Source of the DNA: Homalodisca vitripennis
Taxonomy: Eukaryota; Arthropoda; Insecta; Hemiptera; Cicadellidae
Direction: 5' to 3'
Assembly: GCF_021130785.1 (NCBI RefSeq)
Contig: NC_060214.1
Location: 2,321,001-2,385,000, forward strand
DNA: 64,000 bases
Part shown: positions 58,109 through 64,000 of the stretch, one piece after another
Layout: every line of letters starts with the position of its first letter
Numbering within the stretch: the stretch's first letter is position 1
The notes under the pieces: model-generated
What the model saw: the letters and a program-made list of their open reading frames with translations, nothing else
The model's database searches: none
What the model was told of the DNA's origin: nothing
Program-made: the position numbers and the translations under genes

Positions 58109-58420
58109 CTATTTTATAACAGGTATATTGTTTCAATTTACAACTTAATTTATCGTAATGCCATTGAATGTACAATATTTTTTTGTTAATCCTTCAGGAG
58201 TATACACAAACAAATTAGATGATTTTCCGATAGTGCTGAAGTATAATAAGTGACCTCCATCACAATCGAATTATGGATATTTCTGAATAGCCTATATAAC
58301 TACTATCCGAATTAGATTATAGTTATGTAAAGGCTGAAGTATAATAAGTGGCCACCATCACAATCAAATTATAAATATTTTTGAATAGCCTATCTAAACT
58401 ACTAAAATGATGAACTGAAT
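58109..58420 (+). repeat. left arm of a ~310-bp inverted repeat
   Basis: Matches the reverse complement of 61300-61612 at an estimated 90% or more. Shared blocks are TTTACAACTTAATTTATCGT, AATCCTTCAGGAGT, AAACAAATTAGATG, TTTTCCGATAG and TCACAATCGAATTAT. The arm ends within the ~105-bp repeats that follow. Confidence 0.85.
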
Positions 58421-59541
58421 TAGATTATAGTTATTTAAAGGCTGAATTATAATAAGCGGCCAACATCGCAATCAAATTATTGATATTTCTAATTAGCCTA
58501 TCTAAACTACCGAATTTCATTATCTTTAGATTTCTTGTGTGCGTGTGTATGGAGCTGAACTCCTAAATGGGTGGACCATCTTGGAATGTTTTACATTGTA
58601 TCCAGCAGAATGCGCTACGATCTCAGTTTCAAATGTTTTCTATTTTAATTCCAGGTTTTCCTGACAGTTTTGTGCTGCTATCGAATATGCGTATTGTTTT
58701 GTAACATTGTGTAATTATTGTGTGAGTGCTAATTGTAATATTACATTAATAGAGATTGAAGATGTTTGAAGTACATAAAAAACTATAGTCATTCATTGAA
58801 GTTATTGAACTAATTTTGAAAATTTATTGAACGAAGTGAGTATATTGGTCGCATAAACCTAAGTAGCATACAAATCAAAAGGTTGTGTTTCTATGTGTGA
58901 ATAACTATTGTTAACAGTTTGGTCACATAAGTTCAAATTAAGTAGCATATAAATCACATGATATTGAATAAACTATTCGTCCTCTTCCACAAAGACGTGG
59001 AATTTTTCTGTAAAAATAAAATTCTGTATAATAGTACACAATGAATATGAGTAACTTATTGAATATGTAATTTTAATTAAGTAACTTCTAGATAAAAATG
59101 TTATAACAACATAGACTACGGTATCTAAAATACTAAAGAAGTATTCCCTATAGGTCTGAAGTACAATAAGTGGCCACCATCACAATCGAATTATTGATAT
59201 TTCTGATTAATCTATCTAAACTACCGAATTACATTATAATTATTTAAAATTACAGTATAGTATCGGAACTGGCCAACAGAATTTAATTTATCTAATATAC
59301 TAAATAAGTATTCCCTATAGGTCTGAAGTACAATAAGTGGCCACCATCACAATCGAATTATTGATATATCTGAATAGCCTATCTAAAGTACTAAAATGAC
59401 GATACAAATTAGATTATAGTTATTTAAAGGCTGAAGTATAATAAGCGGCCACCATCTCAATCGAATTATTGATATTTCTGAATAGCCTATCTAAACTACT
59501 AATGACGATCCGAATTAGATTATAGATATTTAAAGGCTGAA

Positions 59542-59583
<42 letters not shown>

Positions 59584-59790
59584 CTAAATAAGTATTCCCT
59601 ATAGGTCTGAAGTACAATAAGTGGCCACCATCACAATCAAATTATTGATATATCTGAATAGCCTATCTAAACTACCAAAATGACGATCCAAATTATAGTT
59701 ATTTAAAGGCTGAAGTATAATAAGCAGCCACCATCTCAATCGAATTATTGATACTTCTGATTAGCCTATCTAAACTACTGAATTTTCATT
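58230..59790 (+). repeat. ~105-bp repeat copies, interspersed, direct orientation
   Basis: At least eight direct copies of a unit with GGCTGAAGTATAATAAG, TGGCCACCATCACAATC, GAATTATTGATATTTCTGAA and TAGCCTATCTAAACTACT. They start near 58240, 58332, 58440, 59152, 59325, 59427, 59607 and 59708. A (TA)n run (59543-59579) interrupts one copy. Other repeat blocks lie between them. Confidence 0.88.
58590..58980 (+). repeat. block C, inverted relative to 59880-60062 and 60480-60840
   Basis: CCAGCAGAATGCGCTACGAT, TTCCAGGTTTTCC, CAATTATTG-type and GTGTGAGTGCTAATTGTAAT blocks at 58600-58760 recur as reverse complements at 59885-60062 and, in scrambled order, 60540-60845. GTCGCATAAACCTAAGTAGC and AGGTTGTGTTTCTATGTGTG at 58850-58960 recur as reverse complements at 60480-60535 and 61845-61890. 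Confidence 0.8.
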
Positions 59791-59799
59791 ATAGATATT

Positions 59800-60600
59800 T
59801 AAAATTACAGTATAGAATCAGAACTGGCCAGTAGAATTTTATTTAAAACCAATTCCTACATAATTAACAATAGTTATTGACACATGTGATTCTCTATTAA
59901 TTTAATATTACAATTAGCACTCACACAATAATTACACGATGATACAAAACAACACACACAAAAATTTGATAGCAGCACAAACTGTCGGGAAAACCTGAAA
60001 TTAAAATAAAAAAACATTTGAAACTGCGATCGTAGCGCATTCTGCTGGATCCAATTTAAAACAAACCAAGATAAAAAACAATTTATTTATAAACCAAAAA
60101 TTAACTGATCAATCACTGCACACTTAATATTTACGAATTTCAGTTAAAAGTGTATTTTACTAAAACTTCCAATTTTATATCTGGATAACCTCTATTGATA
60201 TTCCTGATTAGCCTATCTAAACTACCGAAATTCATTATAGTTATTTAAAATTACAGTATAGTTTTAGAACTGGCCAACAGAATTTAATTTAAAACTAATT
60301 CCTACACTATTAACAATAGTTATTCACACATGTGATTTGTATGCTACTTAATTTGAACTTATCTGACCAATTTTGACTGCAAATTAAAAATGTAAATTAC
60401 AACAAATTATTTTAAATCCATTTGTTTAAAACTTGATTATCTAAAATGTTAACAATAGTTATTCTATAGTTATTATATAGAAACACAACCTTTTGATTTG
60501 TATGCTACTTAGGTTATTTGAGGTAATGCGACCAATAATCTCTATTAATGTACTATTACAATTTTAGCACTCACACAATAATTACACAATGTTTTATTTT
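59800..60600 (+). repeat. block D (direct repeat of 61610-61890) and block C copy
   Basis: TTAAAATTACAGTATAG, GAACTGGCCAACAGAATTTA, ATTCCTACACTATTAACAAT and CACATGTGATTTGTATGCTA at 60243-60360 recur directly at 61612-61720. A shorter copy starts at 59800. 59885-60062 and 60540-60600 hold inverse copies of block C. Confidence 0.8.
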
Positions 60601-61299
60601 TTATTTTCTTCTTTTTGCCTGTTGGCTGGCCTTTATAAACTTATAACGCGGCCACGTAGTACACTTTTTATAACTTCATTCTATTATATTTTAATGTTAT
60701 TTGCCGTATTTACTTTTGAAACATGAACCTTACAAAACAACACACACACATTGATAGCAGCTCAAACTGTCGGGAAAACCTGGAATTAAAATAGAAAAAA
60801 AATTTGAAAACTGCGATTGTAGCGCATTCTTCCAAGATCAACACTTAATAATTTACTAAGAATTTCACTTAAAAGCTAAAACTTCCAATTTTATATCTGG
60901 ATAATCTCTATCCTCCAAAGTGAGTACAGAATATATTGAAATAAGAAGTGGTGTTATTTTTATATGTTTATGCTTACTCTATGCTTTCAAGACTATAACT
61001 GATTAAACGTATGGCTGTGTTGTAATATTATAATGTTTACATAGAACAATTGGTGAAAATTTAACTTTGCAATCTGTATTAGACTACTGATCAAGCACTT
61101 TATAATAACGTATCTAAATGTAAACAAATGTTTCTGCCTCTTTGGTGAACTTCAGCTGAAAATATTCACAGCTGTTAAGTATCAGTTCACTTTGTATTAC
61201 GTGTCGTAGCGCAGTCTGTCGGATCCAATATAAAACACTCCAACATCAACAACAATTTATAATTAAAAATTTAATTAAATTTGACCGAATAAAAAAACT
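60601..61299. repeat. mixed repeat fragments and AT-rich filler
   Basis: 60725-60850 repeats the CACACACA-TTGATAGCAGC, AACTGTCGGGAAAACCTG and GTAGCGCATTCT blocks of 59955-60050. 61200-61225 repeats GTAGCGCAGTCTGTCGGATC once more. The rest is not recognised. Confidence 0.65.
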
Positions 61300-61612
61300 A
61301 TAATGAAATTCAGTAGTTTGGATAGGCAATTCAGAAATATCAATAATTCGATTGTGATGGTGGCTGCTTATTATACTTCAGCCTTTAAATAACTATAATC
61401 CAATTCGGATAGTAGTTTGGATAGGCTATTCAGAAATATCAATAATTCGATTGTGATGGAGGCCACTTTATTATACTTCAGCCCTATCGGAAAACCATCT
61501 AATTTGTTTATGTACACTCCTGAAGGATTAACAAAAAATATTGTACATTCAATAGCATTACGATAAATTAAGTTGTAAATTTAAAAAATATACTTGTTAT
61601 AAAATTAGTAAT
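61300..61612 (-). repeat. right arm of the ~310-bp inverted repeat
   Basis: Inverse partner of 58109-58420, and contains two inverted copies of the ~105-bp unit. The arms bracket about 2.9 kb. Confidence 0.85.
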
Positions 61613-61895
61613 TTAAAATTACAGTATAATGTCGGAACTGGCCAACAGAATTTAATTTAAAACCAATTCCTACACTATTAACAATAAGTAGTTATTCACA
61701 CATGTGATTTGTATGCTACTTAATTTGAACTTATGTGACCAATTCTGAATGCAGATTAAAAAATGTAAATTACAACAAATTATTTTAAATCCAATTAGTT
61801 TAAAACTTGATATCTAAACTGTTAACAATATTCACACATAGAAACACAACCTTTTGATTAGTATGCTGCTTAGGTTATTTGAGGTATGCGACTAA
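61613..61895 (+). repeat. second copy of block D
   Basis: Direct repeat of 60243-60540, ending in GGTTATTTGAGGTATGCGAC just before the LINE tail. The LINE has interrupted this copy. Confidence 0.85.
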
Positions 61896-62669
61896 TATTC
61901 AAATTCAAATTCAAATTCAAAAAGTTTATTCAGAAAACATAATACAGATCATGCAGTTTTATTACAATTTATCCCCTCTAGCTTAGCTATTTGAGGGGAA
62001 AATCTACATTTAAATTACATAATATTTTATTTTTACCTATTGCTTACATTTTAAACATTTATATAACAGTAATTGAATATTTATGATTAGAGCATACATA
62101 TTTACTTAAATCAAGGAAAGATATAGATATTTTAAACAGTTAAAACTGTGTATGTGTGCGTGTGTGTTATTTTAATTGGATGGTTCATGTTTGATGATTG
62201 TGGTATTGGCGTGTTTTTACAGTGCTTGTGCGTTAGGGATTTTCGTTTTGTGCGTGAGAGAGGTTGGTACTGCAACTCACTTGCAGTCTTTCTTGATTGT
62301 GATGACGTTGAACTTGTTTTGTTGACTGACAGAATTAGTTTGCTTGCTGGTTGTTGTTTTATGTTGCCTATTCTGTTGTTTAATTTATGTTGAAAGATGT
62401 TTTATGTTATTCAATGTTATAGAGTATTTTTGAGTGTTTATACATGTTTGTTTACCGTGTTGAAATAAATCAAATGTGTTATGTTTAAGTGTAAAATCTG
62501 TCCTTACTCTTGTCTACCTAGTGTTGTGAGAAAACCCCGGTACGTGTTAATGTTTCCCCAATTGTGGCTTTATTATTTTGTGTTCGTGTGATACATTTAC
62601 CTAATCCTATGAATATGGTAAGTAGACTATCCTTCTTTCCTTCAATGCTACTTAAATGCGTAAGCCTTT
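61896..62669 (-). other. 3' UTR of the right-edge LINE
   Basis: Non-coding. An 81-codon plus-strand frame (62148-62393) is TG-rich antisense sequence without family features. Confidence 0.6.
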
Positions 62670-64000
62670 TTAGTTGTTGCTTATAGATAGAAGATGATTT
62701 TTTAACTTGATTTTGAATTTATTTACTCTAAGTTCGTTCAAAATTTCTTCAGGTAACGCATTTAAAAGCATTGGTATCCTAGTTTGCAAAGTACATTTTC
62801 CATAACTATTTGCATATCTATTTACAACATATAGTCTCCTTCTTAAATTATAATCTACATTTTCTAGTATCCTATATTCTTCATTTAGAAAGTTTCTGTT
62901 TATATCTATATACTTTGCAAGATTATCAAACATCAAAATTCCCAACAGTCTAGGTTCAATGCAAGGGAACAACACTTCATATATCCTACATAATACTTTC
63001 TTAAGATGGATCAGTTTATATTCTGGAGCCTGATAGTAGACAGATATGCCATATACAAACAAAGATTGCACTAGACTAAAGTATATTATTCTCTTTGTAC
63101 CCAATGGAAAATATTCAGTAATTTTAGTACATTTGTACAGAACCATTTTTAACATATTTTTTAAATAGGTTACATGCGATTCAAACTTCATATTACTGTC
63201 CAAAAGTATACCAAGATGTTTGATAGTTTGATGAAAAACTAGATTTTGACAGCTGCATTGATCTCTACCAGTTATTGTTCTAAAACATTTATGAGAATGA
63301 CATAAAATGTTGACATTATTGTTCTGTATAGTGTTTCTTGGAGTTTTGAATATTATTGCTTTTGTTTTTTTTGAGAATTAAGTTTTATTGAATTATTAAA
63401 AAAATACTTTACTACCAAATCAAGATCCTGTTGCATATTATTTAGGGCTATATTTAGTTCTTTATTAATTACATAGAATATATTATCATCGGCATACTGA
63501 AGTATTTTACCTTTTAATTTTAAACTTGCTAAATCATTTACATAAATGTTAAATAAAATTGGAGATAGGATTCCTCCTTGTATCAGACCAAATTTTTTTT
63601 CATATCCACTACTGACAATTTGCCCTATACTAGCAAACAACTTTCTATCTTTAAAATAATCTTTAAACAATTCTAATAGAGCACCTCTTATTCCTATTTT
63701 TTCTAATTTATTTAACATAATGGTATAATCAACAAGGTCAAAGGCCTTTGAAAGATCAGTTGCTACTGCCAGTACATACTTGTTTTCATTTAGTGATTTG
63801 TTAATTTCATTGGTTAAACATTCTAATAAATCTATAGTTGATCTATAGCGATTTATTAATTACTGAGTTATTTACTAGATATATTTTTAGCTGTTCACAA
63901 ATATAGTGTTCTAGGATCTTTGTTATTACTGAAATTGAACCTATAGGCCTATAACATTGTAACATCTTTTTACTACCGCTCTTATGAATTGGCCTCAAAT
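62670..64000 (-). pseudogene. LINE reverse transcriptase and C-terminal region, frameshifted, 5' end outside window
   Basis: From the right edge the minus strand reads LRPIHKSGSKKM then CYRPIGSISVITKILEH (RT motif 1). Next come YRSTIDLLECLTNEI and VLAVATDLSKAFDLVDYTIM (motif A). Then come GLIQGGILSPILFNIYVNDL (motif B, with GLIQGG where GLPQGS-LSP is usual) and KGKILQYADDN (motif C, catalytic YADD intact). A one-base change in an A-run near 63365 leads to a second frame with KHLGILLDSNMKFESHV (from about 63240). That continues through the post-palm region (LGTKRIIYFSLVQSLFVYGI) and ends at 62670. A further lesion near 63858 disrupts the block that normally reads Q-GFR. Two frameshifts make this copy defective, although decay is mild compared with the other RT relics here. 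Confidence 0.88.

Larger units (their letters stand above)
61896..64000 (-). mobile_element. non-LTR retrotransposon, 3' part, running off the window
   Basis: The minus-strand element ends at about 61896 with AATAAACTTTTTGAATTTG and further TTTGAA repeats, i.e. a short tandem-repeat tail instead of poly-A. The 3' UTR is about 770 bases (61896-62669). ORF2 runs from the window edge to 62670. It is inserted in block D of the repeat maze, so it is younger than that repeat. Confidence 0.88.

Noticed and set aside
58240..59790. ~105-bp repeats as a simple satellite array
   Set aside because: Copies are interrupted by other blocks and by a TA run, and occur in both orientations, so a composite or foldback structure fits better.
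62148..62393. 81-codon Cys/Val-rich plus ORF
   Set aside because: It lies antisense in the 3' UTR of the LINE and is TG-rich low-complexity sequence.

Overview
The window looks like AT-rich intergenic or heterochromatic DNA from an insect nuclear genome. I recognise no complete host gene. Every convincing protein match is a mobile-element protein: non-LTR reverse transcriptases, mariner-like, piggyBac-like and Mutator-like transposases, and one further insect-type transposase with an intron. A 5S-rRNA-derived SINE, TATA-type microsatellites and at least ten unrelated tandem arrays also point to an arthropod. The style of the Jockey-like C-terminus near 40 kb and of the SINE reminds me of hemipteran sequence; that is inference from memory and weakly held.

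Layout. 0-10 kb: single-copy-like AT-rich DNA with a dispersed repeat (1.1 kb), a three-copy repeat (2.6-3.1 kb), a deleted piggyBac-like element (3.68-4.60 kb), a 158-bp satellite (5.47-6.57 kb), a reverse-transcriptase scrap (7.2 kb) and a mariner fossil (8.5-9.1 kb). 10.35-15.89 kb: a large satellite whose ~178-bp unit is a dimer of two related ~89-bp monomers. 16.0-18.3 kb: a second, nested satellite. 20-31 kb: a reverse-transcriptase scrap, two short tandem arrays (24.1 and 29.0 kb), a mariner-like element with long terminal inverted repeats (25.05-26.55 kb), a LINE 3' tail (27.34 kb) and a 5S-derived SINE split by an insertion (30.21-30.56 kb). 31-43 kb: an inverted-repeat pair, an antisense LINE ORF2 fragment (33 kb), a transposase tail (34.7 kb), a 72-bp array (39.05-39.85 kb) and a Jockey-like LINE end (40.0-40.9 kb).

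43.99-46.58 kb is a 107-bp satellite split by a 5'-truncated R1/LOA-like LINE with a 32-base poly-A tail. 47-50.7 kb holds a LINE tail scrap, an unidentified exon-like ORF, a GC-rich promoter-like patch and a 150-bp satellite. A Mutator-like remnant lies at 53.1-53.7 kb. A 2.9-kb DNA transposon with 33-bp terminal inverted repeats, subterminal repeats and an intron-containing transposase lies at 54.88-57.79 kb, inside a TA microsatellite. 57.85-61.9 kb is a maze of direct and inverted repeats, interrupted by a LINE (minus strand) that runs off the right edge of the window.

The genes do not form a pathway. What unites the window is repeat biology: satellites amplified and homogenised, and elements inserted in satellites, in microsatellites and in one another. 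The most promising points are the 2.9-kb transposon, the SINE/LINE pair sharing a covarying 3' hairpin, and the dimeric satellite with higher-order structure. Almost all coding sequence is frameshifted, so little here looks active.
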